64,000 nucleotides of DNA from Adineta steineri (lineage: Eukaryota > Rotifera > Eurotatoria > Adinetida > Adinetidae). Shown here piece after piece: positions 35,928-49,000 of this stretch (position 1 is the stretch's first letter; every line of letters starts with the position of its first letter). Both the position numbers and the translations under genes were made by a program. Location of the stretch: the NCBI GenBank assembly GCA_905250115.1, contig CAJNOI010000109.1, positions 39,359 through 103,358 on the forward strand, written 5' to 3'. The notes under the pieces were generated by a model that saw nothing but the letters and a program-made list of their open reading frames with translations, was not told the DNA's origin and did not search any database.

Positions 35928-37055
35928 ATGTTGGATTCTACTCGTCGAATGCCTTCTAATGACATGAGATCTAAACATCAAACCTTTCGTATTGAAGATG
36001 AATTATACACTTTAATTAATAGACGAGGCACTGGAAATTTTGCAACGGTTTGGTCATCGATCACATCACAAGGTAAATATTCAAATAGTTATTATGAATT
36101 ATATTTATGACGATGTCGAGTATATCGATAATAGTCAATAAACAGCGAGAATTTCTTATATGAAAGAAAAACTTCTGATATTTGATTTGTAGGTTATCGG
36201 ACTGCCGTGAAAGTATTCGATCTTCGTAATCGTCGAAATAATCTTAATCCAGCTAAAATTCGCGCATGCTTTGCAAATGAAATTAAAATGCTGTATATCA
36301 TACGTCATGCAGAAAATTGTGCTGTAACTATATATGGATCTGCTATAGATTTACGACGAGGTTTAGCTTTTATCGCTATGGAATTAGGAAATGATACATT
36401 ACTTGATCGAGTTGAAAATCTTCATGGAACACATTTAAAACGAGCTAGATCTGGTTCTGATTATATTTCTACAAAAGATCGAATACATATATGGATTCAA
36501 TTAGTTAATATTATTATTGGGCTTCGTCAATATAATATCGTAAGTGAAAAAACAAAAAAAAAGATGATCTCTAATTACTTATCGATAAGACAATGATTAT
36601 TATTATTATAGATTCATCGTGATATCAAACCAGCTAATTTAATATTTTTTGGATCACAATTGAAAGTTGTTGATTTCGGTATAGCACAAATAAGATCAGC
36701 AGGGTACGTGAAATATTATTTTAATAATTATTTTAGTCTTATTATTAAATTTAGACAATATGAAAGTCCAGTACGTAATCATAGTGGTTACAGTGCGCCT
36801 GAATGTTTAACAGCTGAAGCACCTGTGACATCAAAAGTTGATATATACTCAATAGGTGCTATTCTATATTATTTGACTTATGGAAAAGCACCTATGCGAC
36901 CAAGTTCACGAGCACCATTTGGTGTTCGACGTACTCGTTCTACTCGTGTCCAAAATTTACTTTATCATTGTCTACAACGAAATTTGTTTAAACGACCATC
37001 GCATCGTTGGCTTGCTGAACATCCTTTAACAACAGCATTGGAACAATCTGAATAA
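35928..37055 (+). CDS. small Ser/Thr protein kinase, TTK/Mps1-like
   Basis: Four exons, 35928-36072, 36193-36539, 36612-36703 and 36755-37055 (885 nt, 294 aa). All core kinase motifs are present: the glycine loop GTGNFATVW, the ATP-anchoring Lys in TAVKVFDL, the catalytic loop HRDIKPANLIF, the DFG motif in VVDFGIAQ, APE as APECL, and a C-lobe Arg in RPSHRW. The wording KPANLIFFGSQLKVVDFGIA is close to the Mps1/TTK type, in which the loop reads DLKPANF and DFGIA. The protein is little more than a kinase domain: the long N-terminal TPR and regulatory parts of TTK are missing. It should act in the cytosol or nucleus; a spindle-checkpoint role is not proven. It converges with the LRR gene 97 bp downstream. 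Confidence 0.9.
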
Positions 37056-37152
37056 ACTGAAACATATTTTATTATTTTTATATGATTTTTTTTTCAAATA
37101 ATTCATCGATTTAAATAGAAATAAAATAAATAGTTATTACTAATACAGAAAA

Positions 37153-38257
37153 CTAAATGTGTAAAGTAATATTTGGATGAGTTTTACTAAATTCCGTTTG
37201 TATTATTTTAATTTCATCCAAAGAGAATATATTGCTGTTGATATAGAGATATTGAAGAGATTTTAATTTGAAAATACTTCTTGGTAAATAAGCCAATTTG
37301 TTATGAGATAAATCAACGTGTGAGAGTCTCTGAAGTTTATCGATGGTAGTTGGAATGAATGAGAGTGTCGTATTTCGAAGTTCAAGAACTGCGAGATTAG
37401 TGAAAGAATCTAGCGTTTTTACATCTTTGAGAGGATTGTTATTTATACGAAGTATCGCAAGACTGGTTGGAGTTGTGAAAGTAGGTATCTCAGTAAACAA
37501 GTTATCGGAAATATGCAGACAATCGACGTCGCTTCGAAATCCATCGATTTTCGATAAACGATTATTTTCAAGATAAACATGTCGTAAATCTGGCATGGTG
37601 CTGAGACTGGATATTTGAGAAAGTGAACAATTATTCAAGTTTAGCGAATAAAGACGAGTCAAAGATGCGAATTGATCGGTTAAATTGGTGATCGATGAGT
37701 TATAGATGTTGAGCGTGTATAGCCGCTGTAAATTTGCTAACGTATCTGGTATAATACCTAGTAGAAATATACAATCTGTATTATTAATTCATTAAATTAA
37801 GATAGTAACTCTATTACCATTTGCAAAATTCATATTGATGATAGTCAATTGATCAAGTTTTTTTAAGCAAAATATACTTTCTGGAATCATATTACCTGTA
37901 TCTATGAGTGTGAGTGAAGAGACAAAAGTATTCGTATTGTCCATTGTAGCAATGTTACTATCCGAATAATGTAACATAGGATTGATCATGATGCGAAATG
38001 AAAAATCATACAAAATTTCATAGTCATTTGCATATTGTTTACAATCAACAGCTGACTTGCCATTTCTCGTTTCGATATCTATAATATATGGGAGAATAAT
38101 AAATTATATTCTATAAACAAGATGAAATGAACTGACTTTTGTATCCACCGATAATGTGTGATCGCAATTGTTCTATTGGTACTTCTACATTGCACTCTGT
38201 CATCGTACACCACCAACATACGATGATAAGCAGAAGAACCATCTTGTATTCATTCAT
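37153..38257 (-). CDS. secreted leucine-rich-repeat protein, copy 1
   Basis: Three exons, 38257-38137, 38078-37818 and 37757-37153 (987 nt, 328 aa). It opens with a signal peptide (MNEYKMVLLLIIVCWWCTM). An N-terminal cap with a conserved DCKQYANDYE follows, then about eight short LRRs of 20-24 residues with LxxLxLxxN/C patterns, such as LYSLNLNNCSLSQI, LAVLELRNTTLSFIP and LSHVDLSHNKLAYLP. There is no TM segment at the C-terminus, so it is probably secreted. Family knowledge: LRR ectodomains bind protein ligands. The partner is unknown. It is the tandem paralogue of the next gene (38495-39576): exon sizes (121/261/605 versus 121/246/605) and intron phases agree. Confidence 0.9.
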
Positions 38258-38494
38258 GTTTTTATTGTTATGCTCACTGCTAATTCCTTTTAAATCACTG
38301 TCGACATTCTCTTCTCATTTCTCTAACCTTTTCTATATATAAGATCAAATGATGATGCATGATTTTAATCGAAAATTGACTTAGGATTAATGTCAGTTAT
38401 ATCAAAATCTTATTAAAAAGTGTGAAAAAATGCTATTCTTATCTGATTCATTCAATAGATTTTTATTAATATAGTCAATCAAAATATACATTAA

Positions 38495-39576
38495 TTAAAA
38501 ACGCAAAATAATATTAGGATGACTTATGTTGAAGAGTGATTTAATTGTTTCAATCTCTCGATCGGAGAATGAGTTGTTGTTGACATAGACAGTATTGAGT
38601 ATGTTCAACTCAAGAATATCTCTAGGTAAATAAAATAGGTTATTGGAAGACAAGTCAAGATATTCTAGCTTCTGCAATTTGTTGATGGTAGGTGGAATGA
38701 ATGACAGTGTTGTATTGTGAAGGTTAATTTTTTCTAGATTTATAAAAGAATCTATCTTTAGGATACTTTTCAAAGGATTATTGCTCATAGAAAGTTCTTT
38801 CGTGTATGTTGGTGTCTCCACAATCGGTATTTCCGTAAAGAAATTGTTTGAAAGCAATAAACTGTAAATATTAGCATTTAAACCATCGATTTTAGATAAA
38901 CGGTTCTGTTCAAGTTGAACATGTCCTATATCGGACATATTACTGAGATCAGGTAACTGAGAAAGAGAACAATTAACTAAGATTAACCAATAGAGACGAG
39001 TTAAAGACGTTAGTTGATTGGTCATATTAGTAATAATCGTATTAGTAATCTCGAGACACCGTAATAATTGTAGATTTGCCAAACTACCTGGTACAACACC
39101 TAAAGACATCTTTGATGGATACTTTCAAACAGTAATAATAATTTTATTACCGTTAGTGAAAACCATATCTTTAATGATCAAATACTTAAGTTCTTTTAAA
39201 CAAAAGATACTTTCAGGAATAATGCTGTTTGTATCTGCAAGTGTAAGTGAATCGACAAAAATACCTGTACGATACATAGTAGCAATACTCTTATTCCAGC
39301 CATTTGTTTTTGGATTGATCATGATGGGAAACGAAAAATATTTGAGAACTTCATAGTCATTTGCATACTGTTTACAATCTAGAAATGGCATGCTACCTAA
39401 AATGTATATCATGCTGACAAATATTGTTCTCTGACAAGAAAAAAACTAAATTCACCTTTATATCCGCCAGTCATGTGTGATTGGAATGGTTGTTGTGATA
39501 CTACGACACTACAACTCATTGTCCAACACAACCAACATACGATGAGACGCAGAAAAACGATTTTGTATTCATCCAT
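38495..39576 (-). CDS. secreted leucine-rich-repeat protein, copy 2
   Basis: Three exons, 39576-39456, 39396-39151 and 39099-38495 (972 nt, 323 aa). Signal peptide MDEYKIVFLRLIVCWLCW, cap with DCKQYANDYE, then LRRs including LYWLILVNCSLSQLP, LEKINLHNTTLSFIP and LEYLDLSSNNLFYLP. It shares architecture, intron positions and many residues with copy 1 just downstream, so the pair arose by tandem duplication. The last exons have the same length. The exon-2 cap is shorter by five codons and the LRR surface residues differ, as expected if ligand specificity has diverged. Confidence 0.9.
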
Positions 39577-41060
39577 TCCTTTTTTTGTTGTGTTTACAAA
39601 TTTGTTTTAAACGACTGTCTGTATTCTTTTCTCATGCGCTAATATTTTTGTTATATATAATCTATTAATCTGTAAAAATGTCATTTAATACGTAAATCAA
39701 CAACGATATTTGCATATTTTTTTGTCCTTTCAAAATGAGTATTATCTTCGATTAATGTAGGATGTGGATATCAGTTTTACTACAGTTTGAACTGAAAAAA
39801 ATAGTCGTATTTACGTATTTAATTGTTATTGAAATTTTGAAACATAAACTTGTTTTCTTTTACTTTTGATTAAAAAATAATATTGATAAAAGATAGGGAT
39901 GATTTTGGATGTATAATGAATACACAATCTTTCTGTACCTTAATTCTATATAATTTTTATAAGTTTAATTTTTGATTCTAATTAATTTTTTTCAAAATCA
40001 AAATTTTCAATCTAGATTTACTAAAAGGAGGATATCAGTAATAACTTATCTGTCATGATTTATGTTTTGTTTAAAAAAAATGATTGATTAAAATTCATTC
40101 ATTTTTACATTTAATATATCGATTAATATCAAATTAATATTCAATGATAAAGTCACTTTCCCTCTATAATAGATCATATAGTTCAAGTAATTATTATTAT
40201 TTTTTAAATTTTTTAACAAGGATAAATTTTGTGTAAAACTATCAAAAGAGGGTGGGTGTGGATATAATACTCATGCCCACACTTAAATATATTGCTCAGT
40301 CTACTTCATATTCTCTATAACTCAATAGTGTCTTTAGAAAGTACATTTTTATTTACATTCATCACATTTTTACATATGAAAATACTTTGCAAAATTTATC
40401 ATGTATTCTAATTCAATATAAGATTTATTATCGATCGTATTTAAAACCCTCCAGTCATCGTTTGTACAGTATGTTGACTCATCTCGCTCTGTGCAAAACA
40501 AACAGAAAAATAAATAAAATAATACGGTTTGATCAAGCGTGAATCAATAATGTAGGAGAAAGGTATACGTCGATTTATTATCTTTTATTAACGCAACCAG
40601 CGAATGTGTTTTTTTCTCTATATGTATACGACTGGATGTATATAATAAGAATAAAAAGGTGAGATTGCATGCACACACATGGGAACGATAAAAACAAAGT
40701 AAAATGTATATGCGTCTTATTTTTTTTAATAATCGAATGATTTTATATTTTTGTATTTTTGAAAGTTTTTTTTCATATTTCTTATTTTTTTTACAACATC
40801 ACTGAATAGAATACAATTCTTTTGTTGTTATAGATTCGCCGACAAATAACAATAGTAATATATCGCTACTGTTGATCGTATATTGTCTCTAACAAAAATA
40901 TCATCATTTATTCAAAAAAGTTTACAATTTCAAAGCAGCACTAGCAAAATCTCACTTACTATTTTATTGTCACTCAGTTCGAGAATATATTCTGAGTAAT
41001 AGAGTACAGTAAAATATAATCAGTGTCAATTGGAAACTTGCACTTTTTCTTCTTCATAAA
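39577..41060. other. intergenic; holds one telomere-like element
   Basis: No gene supported. A telomere-like element lies at 40247-40283. The right end is the promoter region of the FG-GAP gene. Confidence 0.55.
40247..40283. repeat. telomere-like element, short copy
   Basis: AGAGGGTGGGTGTGG, a short core, then CATGCCCACACTT. Minimal member of the family. Confidence 0.7.
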
Positions 41061-44000
41061 ATGATGTGGATTATCAAGCACATTCCTTGTTGTGTGTTTT
41101 CTCTGTGGGTGTTAGCTGTCTTTATTGGTTTTATATTTTATTTTTTGCCAAGACCCGTTGTTATTGGTAGTGGTATTATCGGTTTCGTCGATGACTCAGG
41201 TACATAGAAAAACAAACTGATATTACTGCATTAGTAAAGGAATATCTAAATGAGATTGTATTTAGTTGATAATCTTTCTTTAAATAAGTCATTTTTTTCG
41301 AACTGTTAGCACGGAAATTGATAGATCATGAGAACACTTGTTCGACGAATAAAGCTAATCTAAATATTCATCAAGGACTATTAGCTCAACAGTGTTTCAC
41401 CTCAAAAACGATTCAAGTACTTGAAATATTTTCTTTATTTTCGTATATTATTATAGCATCGACGCTGGTGAATATTAGTTATAAGACGAACATACAAAAC
41501 AATGGTTCACTGGTTGTTTCAGATCTGCCAGGACTTTCAGCACAGGTAACGATATATAAGTTTGTACGAAAGAATTGACATGATTTTTTTCTTCGAAGAT
41601 TGCTCAACAATACAGTTGCTCGCATAATATGGTTCGAGTGTTTTCTGCAAGATTCATACAGAGTCTGATTATAACACGACGAAAGCGGCAAACGTAAGTC
41701 TTGCCATCTATCATCTACTCTCTTTATCTACTAATAATATTCAGACATAAAGGACAGTATGTGACGTTTTCATTCATTGTTATTTTCTAGTATAGAAAAT
41801 CAATTTGAAATAAGGAAAAAAAGAACATATCAATCATCACGATTTATTCGTTAAGACTTGACTGAGAATAATGTTATAAAAATTTAAACTCCTGCATGAT
41901 ATGACTTCCTGAAGCATATCTAAAATACACAAATATTGTCATATCTTTTCTGTCTTCATCTATAAAAGGAGAACGATGCTTCGAAAATGTTTGTCTTTTC
42001 TGACTTAATTCTATATATCTATGCAATTAGACGATGACTAATAAGCTTATGAAGTAGACAAGAAGATATCACCTCCTATTAACATTGCATCTTTGTTTTA
42101 GAAAATTAGTCAATAATGATGCGAGCAACAACACCGTAAATCTTTTTCTGATTGTACTCAATATTACATATCCAACTAAATGCAATAGTGTTAAAGCGTG
42201 CAACGATCGTTTCGTTACTGGTATCGAGAATGCGATCAGAAGAGGGCCATCACAACTTGTTTTCCATGTAACATTTACTAGTGGCCTCACATCAGATGTC
42301 AAATTTGTTTTCGACGCACTAAATCCGACCATAATAACGGCATCAACCACTAGTGAGTATTAATTTATTATTTTAGATGAATGAGTATCTTTTGATAGTT
42401 ATCTACTAGTAGCTAGGTCAGTGTTTGAATTTAGAAATGAAGCTAACGAATGGAGTTTCTATTTCTTTGGTCAAATAAAGAGACAGTCATATTGTGGGCA
42501 GTTTTTATTGTATTTGTGAAACAAAATTTTATCCACAATGAATTAAAATTAGAAATGCGGCATAAATCCCGTGAGTTTCAAGCTAACCAATTATGATAGA
42601 ATGGAGAATAATCCTATTTTTTGCTCTACTTTTGAATTTCTTTTACGTTCGATTACCGTCAATAAACTCTCATATCTGTGAATCTAGCATGCAAAGCTTC
42701 TATTGATGTTAAAGTTACGGATACTACAACTATGAGTATAGCCATAACAGTAATGTGAATCATATCTCTTTCAATGTTTCAAAAATAGAAGATAAATTAG
42801 GGTCTCTTCAGTAATCAGCAATCACTTTATCTGCTGAATCTACCGCGTCTCTCATGAGAACTGTGGCATATCTCAAATTTCATGATATATGACAGCACTT
42901 GAACTTGAAATAGTATTTTGTACGAAGAACAATAGTTGATGTGTAAAAAATAATATAGACTACATTGAAAGAAAAAAACGATCAGATTCCATAGTTATTG
43001 AAAGGTGATAGCAAACAGCAAAAAAACACCTTTTCTTTCTAAATAATAAATTCATTGGGATTGCAGTGCAGTTTCTATGAGAGATTCTCAGTAGACGCCA
43101 ATACAATACATTTTCTATTTGATATCAAGTCATTAGTATTCTTTTTGACAATTTATTTTTATCTTCATAGCAACAACAACAACTCTTACAACTACCACGA
43201 GTAGTACAACAAGTACTAGTACAACAACTACTAGCACTAACACTACGAATACTACAACAACTACCAGTACAACAACTTCCAGCACTAGCGCCACGAGTAC
43301 TACAACAGTTATTAGTACAGCAACTAGCAGTACTACCATTACGAGTACTACAACAATTACCAGTACTACAACAATTACTAGCACTACAACAACTACCAGT
43401 ACAACAACAATTACTAGCACTACAACAACTACCAGTACTACAACAATTACTAGTACAACAACAACTACCAGTACAACAACCACTACATCAACCGCTCCTG
43501 GTAAGTGTTGAAATTACAAAGTATGATACATAAATCTCTGTAAATATCTTAAAATTTCTTTCCTATTGTTATTAGTTTTGAAAGAGTGGATGTGAGTGTA
43601 AATGTTGGAATAAGGATAAAATACCCGCACCCTCTGTGATAAAGTTAGTCTATATCGACTTTTGAGCACCACAGTCTATTGTGAAGAAATTAGCTATAAA
43701 TCGTTCAAGAAATGTCTTTTAGGATTATACTTCAGCAAATGTGAGAATTTTTTTTGTGTAATACACCAAAAGGTAGAGCATCAAAAGTGGAACAAACTGA
43801 GCTTTTTTTAAAAATATTGTATAACTTCTATCTAATAGAGTTAGTTGAAGTAGTTGTTAGGAAGAGCATACAGAGCGCAACAGAAAGTATTCGCCTCGTC
43901 ACACATGCTAAAAAATAATTTTTATTTGCAATAGCTCTATGCAACACAACATACATGGCACAAACAACGTATGCAACTGGTACAGGCCCGTTCGGCTTGG

Positions 44001-44971
44001 CAGCGGTTGATGTCAATAACGACGGTAAACCTGACATTATTGTCACAAACGTGAATAGTAACAATGTTGGTGTTCTTCTCAACACCGGCAATGGTACGTT
44101 TACTGCACAAACAACTTACTTAACTGGCGCAAAGCCAAACAGTGTGGCAGTGGTAGATATAAATAATGACAGTAAACCAGATCTCATCGTCACAAACCTT
44201 AATAGTAACTATATCAATGTTCTCCTCAACATCGGCAACGGTACATTTACTGCCCAAACAACTTACCCTACGGGCGCCGGTCCATATGATGTAGAAGTGA
44301 TTGATGTTAACAACGACAACAAACCCGACATTATTGTTGCAAATGCTAATGGTAATAGCGTTGGTGTTCTCCTTAACATTGGCAACGGTACATTCGCTCC
44401 ACAAACAACTTACTCAACTGGCAGTACCCCGTACTCTCTGTCGGTAGTCGACGTTAATAACGACAGCGAACCAGACATTATTGCTATAAACTCTAATAGT
44501 AACTACGTCAGTGTTCTTCTTAACATTGGCAACGGTACATTTACTCCACAAACAACTTATTCAGCTGGCACCAATCCGTACGGTTTGGCAGTAGCCGATA
44601 TTAATAGCGATAGCAAACCGGACATTATTGTTGCAAACTCTGGTAGTAACAACGTCAGTGTTCTTCTCAACACAGGAAATGGCACGTTTACTGCACAAAC
44701 AACGTACTCAACTGGATCCCTTCCGCTGAATGTGGTAGTGCGCGATGTTAATAACGACGGCAAATCCGACATTATTGTCGTGAACTATAATAGTAACAAT
44801 GTCGGCGTTTTCTTCAATACAGGTAATGGTACGTTTACTACACAAACAACTTACACAACTGGCGCCAATCCACGAAATGTAGCCGTGGTCGATGTCAATA
44901 ATGACGGGAAAATCGACATTATTGTTGCAAATCAAGGAAGTAGCAATGTCGGTATTTTATTGGCCTGCTAA
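41061..44971 (+). CDS. membrane-anchored Thr-rich-stalk protein with seven FG-GAP/VCBS repeats
   Basis: Six exons, 41061-41199, 41310-41545, 41599-41693, 42102-42352, 43171-43500 and 43935-44971 (2088 nt, 695 aa), all phase-consistent. Exon 1 has a membrane segment (CVFSLWVLAVFIGFIFYFLP), suggesting a type II signal anchor. Exons 2-4 encode an extracellular domain of about 195 residues with several Cys, which I do not recognise. Exon 5 is an almost pure Thr/Ser stalk (110 residues), a likely O-glycosylated mucin-like spacer. Exon 6 carries seven repeats of 49 residues, period 147 bp, each with a calcium-binding DxNNDxKPD-type loop and LLNxGNGTF. Seven such repeats form a beta-propeller. Family knowledge: such FG-GAP propellers occur in integrin alpha subunits and in many microbial surface proteins. 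A surface adhesion or recognition role is inference. Confidence 0.85.
42353..43170 (+). other. long intron of the FG-GAP gene
   Basis: 818 bp from GTGAGT to CATAG, far longer than the usual 50-60 bp. No gene or repeat family member recognised inside. Confidence 0.6.
43171..43500 (+). repeat. Thr/Ser-codon minisatellite inside coding exon
   Basis: Irregular repetition of ACAACAACT/AGTACT words, about 3-24 bp units, encoding the Thr-rich stalk. On the other strand it opens a meaningless Val-rich frame. Confidence 0.8.
43583..43636. repeat. telomere-like element within an intron
   Basis: AGTGGATGTGAGTGTAAATG, a short core, then ATACCCGCACCCTC. It lies in the last intron (43501-43934) of the FG-GAP gene. 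Confidence 0.6.
43955..44965 (+). repeat. seven-fold 147-bp coding repeat (FG-GAP blades)
   Basis: Each unit starts near CAAACAAC(T/G)TA encoding QTTY and ends GGCAA(C/T)GGTAC encoding GNGT. The copies are close to one another at DNA level, pointing to recent amplification or gene conversion. Confidence 0.85.
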
Positions 44972-45121
44972 AATTAATTCATAAACTTAATTTTATTTAT
45001 TTAATAACATTTCATTCGTAAATTGAGTATATTACTTATTAATCAATGTATCTTTTAGAAGAGGCAGATTGTCAATCTATATTTTATAAAAATCTTTTTT
45101 CACTATTCCGCATTGAAGAGT

Positions 45122-45181
45122 ATGATGGGTAGATATGAAGTAAATGTGAATACTATCACTGCCCAACATCCATCCTCAAGA
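45122..45181. repeat. telomere-like element, degenerate
   Basis: GATGGGTAGATATG at the left, CTGCCCAACATCCATCCTCAA at the right, followed by GATG. The right outer word CCTCAAGAT is the reverse complement of the ATCTTGAGG border seen in other copies. Confidence 0.55.
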
Positions 45182-45240
45182 TGTTCATGTCAATATTTCG
45201 AAATATGAAACTAAATCTCAGCAGATAATTGATCAATCAA

Positions 45241-45284
45241 GGAGTGAATGTAGATAATATGATAATATCCACACCCACACCCTT
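45241..45284. repeat. telomere-like element, mostly C-arm
   Basis: GGAGTGAATGTAG, an AT core, then ATCCACACCCACACCC. Confidence 0.6.
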
Positions 45285-45420
45285 TCCGCTGTTGTATGAA
45301 AGCAATTTTTTAACGAAATGCAGAATAATGGGACTGCAGTACAATTTACAAGACCACAGGACGATCAGCTTCAGCCTTATTGAAGAATCTCTTCCGATCG
45401 ATTAAGTATAAACAGATGTC

Positions 45421-45472
45421 GGCGAAGGTAGGTGGTATGAATGAGAGTTTAGAAATAATTACCCACACCCTC
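45421..45472. repeat. telomere-like element
   Basis: GGCGAAGGTAGGTGGTATG, then after about 20 bases TTACCCACACCCTC. Confidence 0.6.
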
Positions 45473-46071
45473 AATAAATAATGAAAATAAAAGACGTGCG
45501 CAATTTATGTAGACTAGAAGAGACAGGAAAATATATCAAGTCTTGTCTCTTCGTAGAAGCAACTGTATTTGAACAAACACCCAACTAAAATCTAAAATAA
45601 ACAACAATATCTTACTCTCTCTTTACAATTATTTGTTTTTGACGTCTCGTCGGTGAGTCGATGGCTTCTAATAGTTTATTCTCATTTTTCATTCATTATT
45701 TTATTTTCCTCTCTTGAGTAATTGATCTTTGTTCTTGGGGAATCTTTCATTACTATATCTTGTTTTGATCTTTTGCTTATTATTATTCATTGACATATTT
45801 ATTTGTTATTGATTATATAGTTATATTTATTGAAATATTATTAAAGCGCTTTGTGATTGATCTCAGTTTCAATATAAAAGAAAGTTGAATAGTGGTGAAA
45901 AAAGAATCAGAGATTGTTTTTTTTAGTTAATTAAGCATAAGCAAAAGCCATATTTACAGCATTTTTATTGCAAGCAAAGAAGTTTTGCAGCGAGTACTTG
46001 AAACCTTTTTTTTTAAATGAATGTTAAGGAAAATCATTGGCGAGCAGATTTGCTTGGCTTGACAGCTAAAG

Positions 46072-49000
46072 TCAGCAACAAGCACATGTGTTAAACAGAA
46101 TACCGACACTGATTCCATATTTATCGTTAACGATAATGTCTATTCGGCCATCGCTATTGAAATCACCGACATTGATATATCTCGGAAAAATATTCCCAGT
46201 CTCAACTGTGATTGGTTCTCCAAAACTTCCATTGCCATATCCAAGGCAAACAATTACACCATACAACCAAGGACGTAAGTAATAGGCGTCAGGTTGAACC
46301 GTGGTAACAATATCCAAGTGACCATCACCGTTGAAGTCACCGGCAGCGAATAATGCTGGTGGAAAATTAGGTCCCGTCGTAGATGTTATTTGTGCTTGAA
46401 AATCCCCATTACCTTTTCCAAGAAGTACGCCAATATTGTGATTTCCTGTGTTCGTCACGACGATGTCTAGATAACCATCATCGTTAAAATCATTCGCAGC
46501 GATTGTATGTGGAAAACTGTAGAGTCCTGTCGAGAACGTCATCGACGCATCGAAACTTCCAGTCCCATTCCCCAGCATTACAACCACTTGGTAGTCAGTA
46601 GTCATGCTGATAGCAATGTCCTGTTTACCGTCGCCGTTAAAATCAGCAATAAGAATCGTTGGAAAACACGTACGATTTAGCTGCCAAAGTGTCGTTTCGG
46701 ATGTAAAATCTCCATTCCCATATCCAAACAGTGTTGTTATCGTACATTGATAACCATAGGCGACAACGACATCGATGATACCGTCGTTGTTTAAATCGCC
46801 TACAGCGGTAGAGAGTGCTGTACTTGAAGCTTTTGCATCTAAAATCGAGTTTGATAACATTGTCGTTCCTGCGAAAGTTCCATTGCCACTTCCAAGTAGG
46901 ATAACTACATGGTATTTGTACACGCTGTAAGCAGCGATATCCACGTGACCGTCATTGTTGAAATCAGCGACAGTGAGATATTGCAGAATATCGGGAAAAA
47001 GAAAATCGTCATAAGAAAGACCGTAATAAGCAAGATCGTAAGCAAGCTCGGCATAAGAAACATCGTAATAAGCCAGATAATAAGAAAGAGTCGTCGGACC
47101 CATTATTGGTTGTTTGAAAGTCTCATTACCGTTTCCAAGAAACACTTCCATAACATGTGTGCTAAACAATGAGACCGCGAAATCTAATAAACCGTCACTA
47201 TCAAAATCACTGACAGCGAGTGCGTATGAGCTGTCAGTGCTAGTTGCATATGAAACAATTGGTTGAAATGTTAACTGGCAAGTTGATACTAAAAAACAGA
47301 AAGCAATTCCGTTGGTTTTAACATCCAACTCGGAAACATTTAGGAGTCATTTTATACACGTCCAATGTATGTTGTACACTAGCTTTTGTAGCTTTTTATA
47401 CTTGTACACATGTGTAGATGCTGATTTTTAGTGCAGACGTCCAATCAACTATTTCGGAAGTGATTCATTTCAGTAAATGTGAAAGATACAATAGTTCGAT
47501 CATTTTTTATAGATCTGATTGAAAAATATCAAAATCGTGACTTAATATTGAAATTATTTTTATGAGAACTTTTGAAAGTACTTGTTATTTCAAGAATTCG
47601 ATGAACGCAATCGGTAGCTTTGCTCAGAAAAAATTCCAATCCGAACAGTTAGATCACTCATTTTCTAAAGATACGAACCAATGAAGATCGAAAATATATT
47701 CGAACATATTTTTCCTTTTGTTTTTATAATAAAGTGAAGACGTCAAATTTCTCTTATACTTTTATTTCATTTATTTCGAGTAATCTTAGCAGAATCGATT
47801 GTGGTTAAAAATCTTAAGGATATAGATAGATTTCACAGTTTCTATATGATGAGTGCTTACTGGAGCAAATAGATTTTGAAGATCAAATGTTGATATATTA
47901 AATTATCGAATAAATATCTTAACAAGCTAAAGTACTATGTTATTCAACGTAAGATTACGCCAGTTGTTCTTAATAATAACATTTGATCATACTAAAAACT
48001 AATTTTGAAAGAGTTTTTATCATTTTAAAACATTGTCCTAGTATATCTTCATCGGCTCAAGTATTGATAGATAGTATTCAGACCAAGAACTAATTCGAGT
48101 GCTTAATACATTTCTTCGTACAACTTGCGTTTAAAACAAATAATTGTTCAAATATTAAAGAAACATTAACTAAATAATACTTTCTCCAAATATCGGAATT
48201 TTCAAGAGTATACTATGAAATGATCATTAATTAAAATCTTCTAGTAAGACGTTGGTATAAAAAGCAGAATATTTAAAAACAAAAGTATAATCTTCAAGAG
48301 TATCTTTAAAACTTGAATTCTTCGAATTTTCATGTTACGGGAAATAATCATAGAATTTCGATGTACAGACCTGTTGAAATAGATAATGTTGTTGTCGCAG
48401 TTGTTGTCATGTTCTTGCCAGTGCTAGTTGTTATGCTCATATTTGTAAAGTTTGTCGCAGTCGTTGGAAGATCTAGGAAAAATATTTGACAAAGATTCAT
48501 TTAAATGCAAAACAAATGAGAAGATCATCATAACACGAAGTTATCACAAATATTAGTTTGCTTTTATTAGTTATGAACAGCGCAGTGAGTCTAATTAAAA
48601 TAATAATAATAATACACAGAAAATATATACAAAAAAGACTCAACCAATAGATAAATGAACTGTTGACACAATTCTGTCTGTAAACCTCAAGTTAAGAAAA
48701 CGCATTTTCTTGTCTAAAAGCTGTTCGATTGAATTAAAATTATAATTTTATTAGAAGATAAAAATATTTCTTTTATACAAGTCTATTAATCTTCTAAAGG
48801 ATACATAAAAATCTGCAAGAGTTTTGGTTCATAAGGATTTTCGAAATATTTTGATGACTTCAATAAATATCTATGAAAAAGTATCTTGTATAGATTATTA
48901 AAACTTTTGATAGTCTCAAAAAATTATCTGTAGGCTTGGAAGGTTTTTACAATAATTCTATGTTCAAAAGAAATGACATTGTGTCAGGTCAGAAATTATT

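Larger units (their letters stand above)
44972..46071. other. intergenic between convergent FG-GAP genes, three telomere-like pieces
   Basis: About 1.1 kb without a gene between the 3' ends of two FG-GAP genes. Three telomere-like elements lie within 350 bp (45122-45181, 45241-45284, 45421-45472), the densest cluster in the window. Confidence 0.6.

Noticed and set aside
43133..43483. Val/Leu-rich minus-strand open frame
   Set aside because: It is the antisense of the Thr/Ser stalk exon; a pure codon-repeat shadow.
44120..44935. Minus-strand frames under the FG-GAP exon
   Set aside because: Repeat-driven antisense shadows of the seven coding blades.
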